From NCBI RefSeq assembly GCF_900099685.1, contig NZ_FNDW01000010.1:1-64000 (forward strand): a stretch of 64,000 bases of DNA. Direction: 5' to 3'. The stretch is from Chryseobacterium taeanense (GTDB taxonomy: Bacteria > Bacteroidota > Bacteroidia > Flavobacteriales > Weeksellaceae). The notes under the pieces were generated by a model that worked only from the letters and a program-made list of their open reading frames with translations, did not search any database and was not told where the DNA came from. A program made the translations under genes and the position numbers. Positions 63,880 through 64,000 of the stretch are shown one piece after another. Every line of letters starts with the position of its first letter. Positions within the stretch are counted from its first letter, which is position 1.

Positions 63880-64000
63880 AGAAAAAGTGTTCTTTCTTCT
63901 CTTGAAATATGGGAATGATTAACCAGAGATATTAGTGAATGTAATTAGATGTTTCAATAGTTAAAAACCACCCTTTTTGCTTCAATTTCCACCCTTTTAG

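Noticed and set aside
63954..64000. Minus-strand open frame entering from the right edge, ending ...AKRVVFNY at a TGA (63954-63956)
   Set aside because: Only 14 codons are visible and the region also contains a short direct repeat (CCACCCTTTT twice), so it cannot be separated from chance.

Overview
The window is a contiguous stretch of an AT-rich Bacteroidota chromosome. Gene content and style point to the Flavobacteriia, most likely Chryseobacterium or a close relative in the Weeksellaceae: HMG-CoA synthase of the mevalonate pathway, a TonB-dependent receptor, Bacteroidetes-type T6SS tube proteins, recurrent TAnnTTTG -7 promoter elements, weak ribosome binding sites and an OlsF-like ornithine-lipid synthase. 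The genus is inferred from protein recall, not from a database search.

Layout. 0-9 kb is housekeeping and general metabolism: GreA-like coiled-coil protein, SDR, thyA, serine hydrolase, M1 aminopeptidase, mvaS. 8.7-13.3 kb is an aldehyde/alcohol module: an AraC regulator diverges from an aldehyde dehydrogenase, followed by a zinc alcohol dehydrogenase and a DUF779 protein. Two identical 12-bp boxes 21 bp apart lie between regulator and dehydrogenase. Two inverted copies of a near-palindromic MITE-like repeat flank the DUF779 gene. 13.8-31.3 kb holds an HU-like protein, a dicarboxylate symporter, DnaJ/CbpM, cysteine synthase, an FtsX-type permease, a NamZ-like muramidase, a thioredoxin-like protein, glnS, menC-fbp, aspartate kinase and olsF. 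Two tandem tRNA-Phe genes follow at 31.4-31.7 kb, then an MFS transporter and a TonB receptor.

35.4-46.9 kb is a type VI secretion (Bacteroidetes subtype iii-like) accessory island: LysM-like protein, TssD, TssH/ClpV, LysM lytic transglycosylase, VgrG, DUF2235 lipase-type effector, DUF2931 immunity-type lipoprotein, a second TssD, and an Imm51-like orphan immunity protein. Sheath and baseplate genes are not here and must lie elsewhere. Both tssD copies carry the same promoter architecture: a double GTAGAA operator with a 21-bp period, 44 bp upstream of a TATCTTTG element. A related, roughly 20-bp-phased array lies after the second tssD.

47-57.6 kb is a potassium uptake locus: an NtrC-type sigma-54 response regulator, two undersized membrane ORFs, kdpF, kdpA, kdpB, kdpC, a porin, a stand-alone KdpD sensor domain and a separate HAMP-PAS histidine kinase. 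The classical KdpD is thus split in two, and the only response regulator nearby is a sigma-54 activator rather than KdpE. 57.7-60.9 kb is a run of six tightly packed small genes resembling immunity or self-protection proteins (STM3941-like, YdeI-like, a membrane protein, DUF6000-like, Imm22-like, unknown) with no toxin beside them. polA closes the window on the minus strand.

The strongest leads are the T6SS operator and repeat array, the effector/immunity pair, the rewired Kdp circuit with its extra small ORFs, and the toxinless immunity run. All family assignments come from reading the sequence; none was checked by a search.
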